Counted from the stretch's first letter, positions 1-10,594 are shown. The stretch is DNA of 64,000 bases from Prorocentrum cordatum (GCA_963575745.1 CAUYUJ010021137.1:149501-213500), one strand, 5' to 3'. The notes: a model not told the origin generated them from the letters alone. Program-made: numbers and translations.

Positions 1-300
1 AACACAACACAACACAACACCTACAACACACAAGCAGCACGCACCACACAAAGCACACATCACACACACAACACTCACAATCCTGGGGCCTCCTGGAGCC
101 TCTCCTGGCATCCAAGTCGGACCTTCTGAGGCTTCCTGGGGGGCCCTGGTACACACATCGCAAGGTGTGGCAACCCAACTTGCGCTCGAGCGCGACTTCG
201 CTGTTGCATTTCACTCCTGCTTCAAACGCCCCTTCATTTTTTTTTTTTGCATGGGCCTGGGCACACACGTGCCACTTGTATATATCGAGTACATCATATA
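1..300. repeat. Left arm of a long inverted repeat
   Basis: Bases 1 to about 300 are the reverse complement of about 6110-6425, at roughly 90% identity by eye. Recognisable paired blocks include the ACACAAC-rich outer end, the segment with CCTGGGGCCTCC, the run around GCATTTCACTCCTGC and the ACACGTGCCACTTG block. Both arms run inward into TATA-rich microsatellite. The outer limit of this arm lies outside the window, so the true arm length and any target-site duplication cannot be seen. The arms enclose two minus-strand genes. Confidence 0.85.
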
Positions 301-385
301 TACATGTTAACTTTGAGATGATACATATTTATATACACACGCATATACATATATACATATACATATATATATGTGTGTGTCTAAA
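300..385. repeat. TA/CA-rich microsatellite at inner end of left arm
   Basis: An AT-rich stretch of TATA, ACATATA and GTGTGT units separates the left inverted-repeat arm from the stop codon of the adjacent minus-strand gene. It corresponds to the ATATAT run at 6103-6140 beside the right arm. Confidence 0.8.
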
Positions 386-1531
386 CTATGATGGAGTACC
401 TCCGATATATCGGCGGGTACTGTTTGATACCAGAATTCCTCCAGGGCCAGCCGAACCATCCGCGAGAGCCAGAATCGGGCATTTACGGTGCTTCGTGGCC
501 GCCTCGGGCGGCACTGGAGACTTGAGCACGCGGAAGCCTGGCACGAACACGTCACCCGCTCGAGCGTCGCTCGGCCAGTCGAGCTGATCAGCCTGGGATG
601 CCCTCAAGGAGGAACGAATGCCAGCGCTGCGGCCCCTCGCTCTATGCGGGAGAGACAGCGCCCTGTTGCTCCAGCGGCACGGGAGCTTCGCTTTTAGGAA
701 CAGGATGGAGCGCTGGTCCACTTGGCAAGCCACGGGCATTCTCGCAGCATCGTCGAAACAACGGTTGTAGATTGCGGCGTCCATCCGCTTGAGCTGCTCC
801 GCGGTCTCGGGGTACTCCAAGATCTTGCCCATCTGGTCGTCGTCCTTCAAGGTTGAGCGGTACAAGCGGAACTGGGTCATGATCTGTTCTTTCCGCATGA
901 TGGCCAGCTCAGGGTCGAATATCGGCGAGTTGCCATCTGCGCCAGGCACGGCCCTGGGCACTGCCCAGGTGATCCAGATTCCAAGGGCGGCTGGTTCGGA
1001 GGGCCATAGGAATCCCATCTCCTGGGCCCTGCGCAGCACGAGGTTGAGGCAGTTCTCCCAAGTGACCGAGGGGTCCAGGAAGGCCTTCCACAAGTCCTGC
1101 GTCATGTAGTTGTGCCAGTAGTCGCAATCCTGCAACTGCTGGCGTCCGCTAGGCACGCCGCCGCGGGCGCCGCGTCGGGTCGCGCGGGGGACAACGGCCA
1201 TCTCGTCGCTGACGGGGCTCTCGCTGGGCGCGGTGGGCGCGGCGGGCGTCAATGGACGCGCAGCGGGCCTCGAAGCACGGGGCGTAGGCGGATCGCGGGC
1301 GATGAGCGCGTTGACGGCGCAGGCAATGGAGCGGCGGCTGGCGGCGTCGATCTTGCACCCGCCGACGCGCCTCACAACCGCGAGCGCGTCCGCCATGTCG
1401 AGACCTGGCGCGGCATGTACAACTTGTAAGATCATGGCCTTGAAGTCGTTCATGGAGTCGCCGTCATTAAGGCCGTTGTCCACCTGCTGATCGCAGAAAT
1501 CGATGGTCTGCAATATGCGCGCGGCCGCCAT
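386..1531 (-). CDS. Conserved hypothetical protein Z', homologous to gene Z at 18.6 kb
   Basis: A single open frame of 381 codons from ATG at 1531; a longer reading would begin with GTG at 1537. I do not recognise a known domain. It is collinear with Z (18558-20740): an N-terminal helical block (DFCDQQVDNGLN against AFATAQVNAGLDR), then a Trp-rich block (QDLWKAFLDPSVTWEN against DWTFLQDPTASVTPK) ending WAVP/VGLPP, then a YPETAEQLKRMDAAIY/YPVLPSELPRSMLDFAY block. These two dispersed copies define a protein family. Past about residue 285 the sequence becomes Arg/Ala/Ser-rich and may be a shifted frame. A very weak SL-like stretch lies 40-odd bases upstream on the sense strand. The gene ends just inside the left inverted-repeat arm. 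Reality of the gene is fairly sure; function is unknown. Confidence 0.65.
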   Translation of the reverse strand: MAAARILQTIDFCDQQVDNGLNDGDSMNDFKAMILQVVHAAPGLDMADALAVVRRVGGCKIDAASRRSIACAVNALIARDPPTPRASRPAARPLTPAAPTAPSESPVSDEMAVVPRATRRGARGGVPSGRQQLQDCDYWHNYMTQDLWKAFLDPSVTWENCLNLVLRRAQEMGFLWPSEPAALGIWITWAVPRAVPGADGNSPIFDPELAIMRKEQIMTQFRLYRSTLKDDDQMGKILEYPETAEQLKRMDAAIYNRCFDDAARMPVACQVDQRSILFLKAKLPCRWSNRALSLPHRARGRSAGIRSSLRASQADQLDWPSDARAGDVFVPGFRVLKSPVPPEAATKHRKCPILALADGSAGPGGILVSNSTRRYIGGTPS

Positions 1532-3369
1532 GGGCACAGAACGCCTAGCAGGAAGATGTAGGATTCCTGGAGCCAGGGGCCGCGCCTCCTTTGAAAAGGC
1601 TGCAGGGGCGGTAATCGTCGTCAGCGTGGGCAGAGCCTCACGCAGGCGTCGGCGTCGTGGCCCGTCGGCGTCGTCAGGAGGAGGGGATGGGGGATCCCCT
1701 CTCTCTCCCTGCCTCCCTCCTCCTCCCTCCAGCTCCTGCCCCGTGTTCTCCTGCTCCTTGTCATTTCCTCTTTCTCGTCCTGATCATTATGTCTCGTCCT
1801 TCCTCGTTATCATCCTTCCTCGTTCTATTCCTTATTTATCACCCCCGTCGACGTCCTCCTCCTCCTCCTCCTCCTCCTCCCCCTCCTCCTCCTCCTCCTC
1901 CTCCTCCTCCTCCTCCTCCTGCTCCTCCTCCTTTCTTATTCCACCCATTCCACCTCCCACCTGCTGTTCGCTCGTTCTCGGGAGCGCGGGGGCCTTGCCC
2001 CGCAAACTCGCTATCGCTGTTTTCGCGCGCCGAAGCACTGCCGCCGCCAAGACTCTGCAGACGCGGGCCGCCCGCGACAGGAGAGGGGGGAGATGGGGGA
2101 TGGGGCGAGGAGAGAGAGGGGGGCGTGACGAAGTGGAAGAGGAGCGGGGCCCACCACGCCAGGGGCGCGATGGCGAAAGGCGGGGGAGCTCACGAGAGGA
2201 AAGCGGGGGATGGCCGGAATGGGATCAGCAGAACACTTGCCGTTCAATCCTCCCGCATATCACAGCCCTCTCTGTGTTCCCCCTGGCCACCCGCGCCCCC
2301 TCCCTCGCGTTTATTCCCCAATCGTCACCTTCCCTAGTCGCCCCATCCTCGGTCCTCCGCCTTCCCACCACTCCCCAATCCACCTCTGCTTTCTCCCCTC
2401 CCGCCTCCTCCTCCGCCCCCCCCCCTCCCGCCCCCCTCTCACCCTTGCCGCGCTCTGCCGCCCCTATTGGCGCGACGCCCTCAGCGGCCGTCCGCGTCGA
2501 CGAGGCCGCAGCGCCTGGCAGCGATGCGAAGGGGGGATATTCCCCCTCCTCCTCCTCCTACTCCTCCTCCTCACCCTCCTCCTCCTCCTCCTCCTCCTCC
2601 TCCTCCTTCTCCTCCTCATTCTCATCCTCCTCCTCCTCCCTCCTCCTCCTCCTTCTCCTCCTCCTCCTCAATCCCCCCCTCCCCCATCCTCCTCCTAATC
2701 CTCTATCCTTATCCTTATCCTTATCCTCCTCCTCCTCCTCCCCCTCCTCCTCTTCCTTCTCCTCCTCCTCCTCCTCCGCTTCCTCCTGCTCCTCCTCCTC
2801 GCTTCACTTCGTCGCTTGTCGTCCGTCACGCCCGTCGTCGCTCATCGTCGCTGCCCGCGGCGGCGACGCCTCAGAGCGGCCCCAGGACTGTCGGCGCACC
2901 CTTCTGCTCGTCCAGCGCCTGCTCCAGCGTCCTCCCAGCGCGTACAAGAGCAAGCTCAGCCCCTGTGCAATCACATCCTCGTCCTCGCCCTCGTCCTCGT
3001 CCACCCCCCTCCTCCCTCCTCCTTATCATGTTTCTCGTCCTCGTCCTCGTCCACCCCCCTCCCCCCTCCCCCCGCCCCTGTTGCGGCGTTGCTCCTCGTC
3101 CTCGTCCACCCCCCTCATCCCTCGTCCTTATCGTGTTCCCCCTCATCCTCCTCTCCCCCCTCCACTCCCACATGCCCCCCTTCTTTCCCCCCCTCGCCCC
3201 CCTTCTCTTCTCTCGGAAAAAAAGCGATCATTTTCGTCCCAAAGTGGTCGGTTTTTGTTTTCCATAGTTCGAGATGTGCTCGCGATTCATGTGCACGCTC
3301 TCTGCATTGCTCCCATTGCTCCTCCGAGGGGGCAGTGCCTCCCTCGGAGTGGGGGCAGCGCCTCCCTTG
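1532..3369. repeat. Intergenic, dominated by CCT/CTC simple repeats
   Basis: No convincing gene. CCT tracts on the plus strand occupy about 1852-1935 and 2540-2800, followed by CTCGTCCTCGTCC-type repeats at about 2975-3200. Open frames through here read as poly-Pro, poly-Ser or poly-Leu depending only on phase and are treated as artefacts of the repeat. A short non-repetitive stretch lies at 1960-2520 with nothing recognisable in it. Confidence 0.8.
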
Positions 3370-3850
3370 AGTGGTTGGTTGGATGATGGATGGGTGGATG
3401 GTTGTGGATGTTTGGCGGATGGTTTGTGGATGGTTGGTTGATGGTTGGGCTATGGTTTTTGGATGGTTTGTGGATGGTTGGTGGATGGTTGGCGGATGGT
3501 ATGTGGATGGTTTTTGGATGGTTGGCGGATGGTTGGTGGATGGTTTTTTGGATGGTTATTGGTTTTCTTATTGTTTTAATAAGAAACGAGAGGATGGTTA
3601 TTTGGATGGTTATTTGGATGGTTGGTGGATGGTTGAAGGATGGTTTTTTGGATGGTTGGTGGATGGTTGGTGGATGGTTTTTAGATGGTTGGTGGATGGT
3701 TGGTGGATGGCTGGCGGATGGTTTCTGGATGGTTATGGATGGTTGGATGGATGGTTGTTCGGATGATTATGGGTGGTTGGGAGGATGGTTATGTATGGCT
3801 CGGAGGATAATTTGGATGGTTATGGACGGTTCGGAGGAGGGTTGGGAAGA
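3370..3850. repeat. GGATGGTT-type minisatellite
   Basis: A tandem array built from GGATGGTTGGT and GGATGGTTTTT units with irregular spacing. A 40-bp non-repeat island (around 3560-3595) interrupts it. It reads as a Trp/Asp/Gly-rich peptide on the plus strand, but this reflects the repeat and I do not call a gene. Confidence 0.85.
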
Positions 3851-3952
3851 TGAATGTTGTTGCTGCACTGCGCAGGCACGCGTAGCGCCGATGCACTCCC
3901 TGTGCACGTGGCACCTGCACAAGCATCGGCGCCCTCACTTCCGTTGCTGAGC

Positions 3953-5406
3953 TCACTTCGACTTGCGTTTCTTGTTCTTGCCCTTGCCCTTGCCCTGGCC
4001 GCTGCGCACGGCCTTGTCCGTCTCCTCGTCTGCTGTGGGCTCCGAAACCGCCTTGCCGGAGAGCCTGCGTTTCTTGTCACTGCCGCCAGCCGCCGACGCG
4101 CTTCCCGAAGCAACATCCGAGCCAGCCTCCTTCTCTGAAGCTGCTGCCTCACCCTCTGCGAAAGCATTCTCGAGCAACTCATCAATGCCGCCGTTTGCGC
4201 CCGACTCCTCTGGCGCAGCCTGGTTCTCCAGCGTGAGCGGAATGATGTCCTCGAGCAAACCTGGCGGCAGGACTGCTATCATCCGTCCTCCCTCTCTTCA
4301 TCCTCCCCGCGTCAACTCCGTCCTCGATGCCCTTCCTCAGCTCCTCCCTCCTCCTCCCTCCCCCCTCCTCTCCCTCCCCCCCCCTCCGCGGGATCTCCCG
4401 CTCCTCCCGCCGAAAGGGGGGGCGGGGCCAACGGGGGCGAGATGGAATTGAAAGGATCTGAACCCGCAAGCTTAGTCGCGTGGTCCGTCACCACGTCCAT
4501 GGAGTCGCTCAACTTCTGCAGCGAGTTCTCCACGTGCTCCTTCTTGTCGAAGGCGTTCTCCTGCACCACGGGTTCCAGCGCGTCGCGCAAGGTCACGACA
4601 GCGGCTGCCGCGCCTTCGGCCCTGGTAGCGACCGCCGGCGTGACGTACTCCTTGCCTTCGTTGGTGCGGGCCTTCACGACCAACCTCATGAGCAAATCGG
4701 CATTATGCCTCGCCTCGCCGATGAACCCATCCGCTTTGATCTTGAGGCGCACAGGAAGCGCCTTGACCTTGGACACCACCTTGGGATGCGTTGCGCTCGG
4801 TTTCGCCTTGGCCTTCGGGATGCCGACCTCCGCCCGCGCGCTCTGGACGTGGGTAGTCTGACGGGTTACCTCCTCCTTGTATTTCTTCTTGAACTTCGGC
4901 ACGCACACCATCTCAATGCCTGTGTGGCGGCAGGTGAACGCCATCCCTGGGCTGTCCAGGAGCTTCTGCAGACCTGGATGGTGCTTGAACATTGGCAGCT
5001 CTGCAGCTTCCTTGACAGACATCGCCTCTGGCTCCTCCGAGAACTCGTGACCCACCTCGGCGTGGGACGTCGAAGTGATCCTCTCGCTGAGCTCCTTCTT
5101 CACGTCAGCCAGCGCCATCCCCTTGCACCTCGCCGTGAACTCCTGCTTCGCCTCGCGCGTCATGACCGCGAACCCTTCGAACAACTCTGGGTTACTCCGC
5201 TTGAGGGTCGTGAGGTGGTTGCCCGCGTTGTTGCAATGCGAGCAGCGCCAGATGGGCCTCCGATTGCGCGTCTCGACGAGGGACTTGTTCACCAATGTGT
5301 ACTTCTCGCAATCGGTCTTCGCACACTTGTCGCATTTCATCGGGGTCTCTGCCGCCTCGGACAGGGCAGCTGCCGTCTGTCCTGCCGTCTCTGCCGCCTC
5401 GGACAT
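3953..5406 (-). CDS. Gene A: cysteine-cluster protein of unknown function, two exons
   Basis: Modelled as exon 1 5406-4464 and exon 2 4272-3953, giving 420 codons plus stop. Exon 1 starts at ATG 5406 (MSEAAETAGQ) and carries a Cys cluster at C25, C28, C33, C55 and C58 (CDKCAKTDC, then WRCSHC), consistent with metal binding. A Lys-rich helical middle follows. Exon 2 supplies an acidic segment (LLENAFAEGEAAASEKEAG) and a very basic C-terminus (GKGKGKNKKRKSK) that could localise it to the nucleus. The exons join in phase 1 across a 191-bp GT..CAG intron. I know similar Cys-rich proteins only as uncharacterised multi-copy dinoflagellate proteins. It sits with Z' between inverted repeats, so it may be cargo of a mobile unit. 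Confidence 0.65.
4273..4463 (-). other. Intron of gene A
   Basis: Sense-strand donor GTTCAG at 4463 and acceptor CAG at 4273-4275 join the two coding frames exactly. The intron is largely GGA-rich on the sense strand (CCT-rich as printed), like the X, Y and Z introns. Predicted from frame and splice signals only. Confidence 0.6.
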
Positions 5407-5448
5407 AGCTTGCTTGCAAGGGCTCGCGCGCGCGTGCGGTATCTCTGC

Positions 5449-5665
5449 GGGGCAGCGCCTCCGTGGCAGTCTCTTGAGACTGAGATGAGGGTTCGAGAAA
5501 AAATGGCGGAGCAATGGGTGGACATGAAGGGTGGAGGAGGCGGTGGCTCCGCGGGGCAGCGCCTCCGTGGCAGTCTCTTGAGATTGAGGTGAGGACTCAA
5601 GAAAACATGGCGGAGGAATGGGTGGAAATGACGGACGGAGGAGGTGGATGTGGAGGAGGTAGAAG
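5449..5665. repeat. 104-bp tandem duplication
   Basis: The segment beginning GGCAGCGCCTCCGTGGCAG at 5451 is repeated from 5555. The copies differ by scattered substitutions and run through AAAATGGCGGAG/AAACATGGCGGAG into a GGA-rich tail. It lies just 5' of gene A on the sense strand. Confidence 0.85.
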
Positions 5666-6100
5666 CGGAGGAGGGAACGCTGGAGGTGGAGGAGGACGCG
5701 GGGGCAGAGGCGAACAACGTCGACGATGCTGCCGTCGTCGTCACTCTCGTCGTGCCGTCACCATTCTCGTGGTCGTCGTCGGGGGTGGGGCTTCCTGTGA
5801 GATAGTAGGAAACTCATCGCCGCCATCGTCGCTGTCGTACTCGTCGCCGCCACCATCGTCGTTATCGTCATTGTCGTCGTCGTCGCCGTCGTCGTCGTTA
5901 TTGTCGTCGCAGATTCGGAAATCGTGGTCACCGCCTTCACCGCCGTCGTCGTCGTCGCTGTTGTTTCGACGTTGTCCTCGCCGCTTCCCTCGTCGGAGCG
6001 GGCGGCGCGTCCTGTCCGTCGCCAGCGGCTCCTTGGGCGAGTCCACCTCCGTGTCCGAGTCAGTCTGGCGTGGAGGAGGCAACGGACGCGGGAAGGCCGA
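5666..6100. repeat. GTC/CGT trinucleotide-rich spacer
   Basis: Trinucleotide-rich DNA (GGA, then GTCGTCGTC and GCCGTCGTC runs) that reads as an Asp-rich peptide on the minus strand. No gene is supported. Confidence 0.7.
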
Positions 6101-6102
6101 GA

Positions 6103-6105
6103 TGT

Positions 6106-6141
<36 letters not shown>

Positions 6142-6425
6142 ACAAGTGGCACGTGTGTGCCCAGGCTCGCACAACAAAAATGAAGGGGCGTTTGAAGCAG
6201 GAGTGAAATGCAACAGCGAAGTCGCACTCGAGCGCAAGTGAGGATGCCACACCTTGCGACGCGTGTACCAGGGCCCCCCCAGGAAGCCTCAGGAGGCCCG
6301 ACTTGGATACCAGAAGGGGCTCCAGGAGGCCCCAGGATTGTGAGTGTTGTGTGTGATGTGTGCTCTGTGTGGTGCGTGCTTTTTGTGTGTTGTAGGTGTT
6401 GTGTGTGTGTGTTGTGTTTGTCTAG
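6103..6425. repeat. Right arm of the long inverted repeat
   Basis: After an ATATAT run (6103-6140), bases 6140-6425 match the reverse complement of 1-300 at about 90%, from ACAAGTGGCACGTGTGTG through CCAGGATTGTGAGTGTTG to the GTGTTGTGTG-rich outer end. Sequence beyond 6425 no longer matches anything visible on the left because the window begins there. Confidence 0.85.
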
Positions 6426-6475
6426 CGTGTGATGTGTTGGGCGTGAGTTGCGTCTCTGTGTGCATGTAGTTCTAA

Positions 6476-6700
6476 AGCCCCAGGAGGCCCCAGGAGGCCC
6501 CAGGCGGCCTCAGGAGGCCCCAGGAGACCCCAGGAGGCTTCAGGAGGCCCCAAGAGGCTCCAGGAGGCAGCAGGAGGCCCCAGGAGGCCCCAGGAGGTTT
6601 CAGGAGACCCCCAGGAGACTCCGAGGCGGGGTCTGGAGTGCCAGAAGGTTCAGAAAGCCCCAGGAGGTTCCAGCAGGCCCCCAGGAGGCTCCGAGGCATG
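6476..6700. repeat. 10-bp minisatellite (AGGAGGCCCC)
   Basis: More than 15 imperfect copies of a 10-bp unit, AGGAGGCCCC with variants AGGAGACCCC and AGGAGGCTTC. Open frames on both strands simply translate this unit. Confidence 0.9.
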
Positions 6701-7659
6701 GTCTGGGGCTCGATGTTGGAATGATTTTTCAAGCGAAACCGCCATTCTCTGAGAATCGGGGTCGCAATTATTGACAGTACCATGTGTTTTTGAAGTTTGT
6801 TATGTCAATGTGTTGAAATTCCCATGTGCTTTTGGACCCTGGCGTCACGATCTGCGTGAGGGGTGCCACCGATTTTCAGAATTGCGAGGATGTCCGAGCG
6901 AAACGCCCAGAAAAATCGCGGACGACGCGTGCGCATTAATCGCCTCTGAGCTCTACTCCTTCGGAGAGGTGCGTATGATAATACACATATATTGAAAGAG
7001 AGAGATAACTCAGCAAAGCAAAACATGAGTCAGACAGACAGACAGACAGAGTTGGCCACTTTGGGGCTTGAGCGGTCGGTTTTCCCGTGGCCAGAAGACA
7101 CCCGCCCCGCCCGACTGCATGCGCGTGCGAGCACGGATTATAGACAGACAAACAGACACACATACAAAATACATACCGAGAGGCAGACATACAGACAAAC
7201 AGACAAGCAGGCAGCGACACAGAGAGAAGGCTGGCCCAGAAATTGAGTGCGACCTCCCCTTGGGAGGAGGCTCTGGCCCAAGGGGAAGTCGCATCCAAAT
7301 TTCTGCATGGGGCTCTGGAGGGCCCACGGAGGAGGAGGATGCGCAACGCGAAGGTCGGAGTGCATTTTTTCCCAAGCCTGACCTGGGAGTGATGATGGCA
7401 GGAGGAGGACATGGAAAGCTGTTGCATGGCTCAAGGAGGAGAGGTTGCGCAGAAAGGCTGTCCTGCAACTGCGCTGGGCTGGGGTAGCACTCGGGGCCGT
7501 CGTTGGAGCCTTTGCCTGCGGGGGGCGCGGGGGGCCATCTAAGGTTCTGAGAAGAACATTCCGCCCCCGCCTGGGGCCTCTGGCTTGCGCTAGAAACTGA
7601 TGGTCTCAGAGTGGGGCTGGGGAGCCCTGCTTCCACTCCTGCCTCCAACCTACCCTCCC
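6700..7659. other. Spacer with CAGA microsatellites
   Basis: No gene recognised. CAGA tetranucleotide runs occur at about 7028-7050 and 7140-7212. The remainder (6720-6990 and 7230-7655) is mixed-composition DNA with no motif I can name; minus-strand frames here may include 3' sequence of the gene at 7660-8166. Confidence 0.6.
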
Positions 7660-8166
7660 TCAACCAATCTTCAGAGAGCACGCGGGGGCGAGAGCGAGCA
7701 GCACATTGGCGCCTGAGTCGAGCAGCTCCGAGGCGTTCTTCGTCCAGGAGTCGTGCTGCGGGGTCTCGGCTGGCGGGAGGCTGCTCGGGTCGGGCGGTTC
7801 TGGGGCCTTGCAGGGCGGCGGGAACGGCGGCGGCCGCGGTTCCTGGCGCGGCCGCCGCGGCGGCGCACTCTCTGGAACGGATGCGATCCTGGCCTCGCTT
7901 TCGCCGCGAAGGCACACCAACGCAGCCTCGCACGCCTGCCGCAAGCGGTCCACGCGTCCGATCACCAGGAGCTCTCGTTCTGGATACCTCTTGCGGCCGC
8001 GAGTGCGAGCGAGGCAGTTGTGTTGCTGCAGTATCCTGGCCCTCTGCTCGGCCGTGACCGTGCCCGTGTTCCCAGCGAGCCCTTCTGTGATCACAGCTAT
8101 TGGCCCCAGCGACGCCGGGCCGAAATCGACGCCATCGGCGATCTCCCTCACCTCTGCGGCCCTCAT
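7660..8166 (-). CDS. Small retroposed gene with SL relic at its start codon
   Basis: An open frame of 168 codons from ATG 8166 (MRAAEVREIADGVDFGPASL). It has a helical Arg-rich middle (VTAEQRARILQQHN, RYPERELLVIGRVDRL) and a Pro-rich C-terminus. No known family is recognised. The ATG is directly preceded on the sense strand by an 18-of-21 match to the spliced leader (8167-8185), so the SL was joined right at the start codon in the parental mRNA. That supports this start and a retroposed origin. The reading may continue in a further exon or shifted frame below 7660. Existence as a former gene is likely; whether it is still expressed is unknown. Confidence 0.55.
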   Translation of the reverse strand: MRAAEVREIADGVDFGPASLGPIAVITEGLAGNTGTVTAEQRARILQQHNCLARTRGRKRYPERELLVIGRVDRLRQACEAALVCLRGESEARIASVPESAPPRRPRQEPRPPPFPPPCKAPEPPDPSSLPPAETPQHDSWTKNASELLDSGANVLLALAPACSLKIG

Positions 8167-8185
8167 CTGAGCCAAATGGGGACGG
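8167..8185 (-). other. Relict spliced leader
   Basis: On the minus strand this reads CCGTCCCCATTTGGCTCAG, differing from the SL core by AG to CC, loss of one T and a 3' substitution, and abutting ATG 8166. A match of this kind next to a start codon is the signature of a reinserted trans-spliced cDNA. Confidence 0.75.
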
Positions 8186-8498
8186 GGGAGTTGGTCGGCA
8201 GGACGTTCGCTCGCGCGTTCCGACCAAAAGAAAAATGGGGGAGGAGTTGCAGGAGGATAGCGGCGGTGGCGGGCGGGCTCGGGGGCAGGAGGAGGCGGGT
8301 GACATCGTCGGCGGCCGTCGTCGCTGTCATAGGGGCAGAGCCGCCTATGAACCGTCGTCGTCGTATGGGGCAAAGCAGAACTGGTAGGGGGTGGGTGGGG
8401 TGACAAGGGGGGGGGTCAGCTTCTCGCCCTCCTCCTCCTCCTCCTCCTCCTTCTCCTCATCCTACTCCCCCCTCCCCATCGCTTTGGGAATCGCAGTT
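8186..8498. other. Short spacer between retrogenes
   Basis: No gene is seen. It contains a CCT-rich patch at about 8425-8465. Confidence 0.5.
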
Positions 8499-8534
8499 TT
8501 TTTTTCTTTTATATATAATAATAATAATAATAAA
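8499..8534 (-). other. A-rich tract downstream of T' (possible fossil poly(A))
   Basis: Read on the minus strand, the stop codon of T' is followed within about 50 bases by TAATAATAAT and then an AAAAGAAAAAAAAA tract. Together with the SL relic at the other end this has the layout of a full-length processed mRNA copy. Confidence 0.6.
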
Positions 8535-8545
8535 AAGCGTGCACG

Positions 8546-10586
8546 TCAAGCTGGCCAAAGGGGCTCAATGAAACCGTCATCGTGCTCAACGCGCAAATAT
8601 ATCGCTTGTACACATTGGATGTCCACGAACGCCGCGCGATCTGCGCGGCTGTACAACTTGTGATCGAGGGCAGACCTGGTCAAGAAATGGATCACCAACA
8701 AAATCCTGTTCGCGTGGGTGTCGCGTTCAGTTCCCTGCACGCAAAGTTGAACGAGCCCAAAAGCTTTGACCTCGCCCTCCCCCTGCAATAAAACAAGGTC
8801 GCCTGCCCGTAATATCATGTGCCCCCACCTGGCTTTCAGCGCGGATACAACAGATGTCGGTGATATGCAAGCAGGAAGGTACTCGTTGAATTCTGACGTT
8901 CGTTTTGCTGGGTTTCCTTTGCGGAATATCAGTTCGTCTTTTGCAAAACTAGAGGTCTCGAGCCGATGTTCCAAGTCCATTATCAAGCGGACCAAAATTG
9001 ACATTGATGACTCGGACTTGCTGCTGCCAGCGTGCGTGTAATGCCGCGCGGCCTTGATCAGCAACCTGTTCCTCCGTTCGTTGGACCAGCAAGATAAGCC
9101 GAACCCCGCAGTCTCCAAACAAGTCGGGAGGTGATGCTGCAAGTGCGCTTTGATGTTCAAAATGCTCGTGGAATATAAATCTCGCAGTAGCCGATGGTAG
9201 CGTGCAACCAAGCTCTTTAGCTCAATCGTTCTTCTGACAGCTGCGTCTCCAGTCCGCAAAAGTGCAATGATTTCGTGGGCCAAAGAAATAGCGCGACACT
9301 GCTCCACGAGCTTCCCTTCAGGCAGAAGGTATCGCGTACAGAACCAAAACAAGAAACCTAACACTGTAACCATGTCGCTAGCAAAACCTGTCATGTGCCT
9401 TCCGCGCGTTTGATCCACGTGGCCTTGAAAGAAACGGTCCCCCCGCGACCTCACTTGTGATTTGTTGAAAGTAACGAACCGAACCATCATATCGTCCAGC
9501 GTTGCCATGGTCACCGCCGCGTGATCTTGCATGTCCAAACACATCTCGTTCACGTGATATTGCATGACCCCCAGAACTTGTTAAGTATATGTGCATCCAG
9601 TCCCAATACACGGATGACACTGGCTTGTAAAACCGCCGAAGGGGCACGTCGAATGGGAGAGCGTCTTTGTCGTAGCATATGCCGAAAATCTGTTGGGACA
9701 GATTGAACTCAGATGGTCGTTGCGTTGTCTTCCGCTGGACCAGCTCATCGCACATCTCCCAGAAAGACGCGTCGTCTTGCAGTATGAATGATGCTGTATC
9801 TGGCGATGTGACGTGAACGCAATAATCGCTATTCTGGACTTGGCCGACATCAGTGGATACAACGTTCTTGCGCATGAGACAACATGTTGTACCCGATGCG
9901 CCCTTCACAGAGCCAACTTGTTTATGCCCCTTTTCGTCTTGCAAGACGGCTGCGAGGCGCCCCCTGATCGTTGTCATCGCGCCGCAAACGTCGAAACTAA
10001 TACCCACGGCAAAATTATTCTGGCCCATAAACATAAAACGCAAAACGTGTTTCATAATCCCAGAAACCTCGCCATCCACATGTTTACAAGAATCGTGCGA
10101 CAGAACCCCGATGGGCCACCATCCATGATCACTGCTTCTGAAAAATTCTGGTAGGTCAGCGATTGACCAGTACATCGACAGAAAAGTGCGTTTCATGTCT
10201 GGTCGTTGTTGGTTGCCTGACGTCGTTTCGTCTGCCCACGCAACGATATTCGCCAGTCCGCCCGCGACGCGGTCTCGAAGGAGCGCGCCGAAAGCGAAAC
10301 TTCTGTTACACATGAAATATAACAAAACAAATGGACAGCATATCGGCCAATCAAGATAACCACCAGTTTTCAAGGGCAAGTGCAAATGCTTGACCAGGGG
10401 CCCAAAAGGAGCCTCGATGCTCGACATGTAATTCTGCACTTTTGTAGGAATGCTGTTCAAGGGGATGTCCTCATCGTCGTCGTGGCGGCGCAATTCACGC
10501 GCTACCTTCCCAACCGCGCTCAGAGGAATCGCCAGGCCCAAAGATTGCACCAACTCGATCACGCGGGGCCTTTTCGACCGTTCCAT
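8546..10586 (-). CDS. T': divergent DDE-type transposase-like protein, frame break near 9571
   Basis: About 680 codons from ATG 10586 (MERSKRPRVIELVQSLG). It is collinear with T (673 aa, 21367-23388): a basic N-terminus, VAWADETTSGN matching T's FAYCDEITPGN, EVSGIMKHVLRFMF matching GGISCIMKHALKYFF, VLQDEKGHKQ matching MIQDERAHKF, a Cys-containing KGASGTTCC segment, YWDWMHIY matching AWDWMHCY, and HLQHHLPTCLETAG matching HLDQHLPAQMENQG before a conserved ER(R/K)xR. The Asp/Asp-CxxC-(D/M)H-HL..H layout resembles CACTA/Plavaka-type transposases. The frame changes by one base in a run of five C (plus strand about 9571-9575); allowing for this, length and domain order match T exactly. The SL relic upstream and A-tract downstream mark it as a retroposed cDNA. 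Confidence 0.75.
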
Positions 10587-10594
10587 GTCGTCGG

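Noticed and set aside
1560-1600. SL-like stretch upstream of Z'
   Set aside because: Only CTGGAGCCA (8 of 9 bases) is convincing on the complementary strand; the rest does not match, so it is not listed as a feature.
1503-3386. Very long open frame rich in Ser/Pro/Leu across CCT repeats
   Set aside because: Trinucleotide repeats without stop codons keep every frame open; the translation follows the repeat phase and no folded segment is present. The same applies to poly-Glu/Arg frames at 25.6-26.8 and 37.7-40.6 kb and poly-Pro frames at 28.7-29.1 and 36.1-36.3 kb.
3371-3950. Trp/Asp/Gly-rich repeat protein
   Set aside because: Translation of the GGATGGTT minisatellite in two overlapping frames; no conserved ends or start context.
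4480-5592. Plus-strand open frame opposite gene A
   Set aside because: A shadow of the GC-rich minus-strand coding sequence; the minus strand has the Cys cluster and consistent exon joining.
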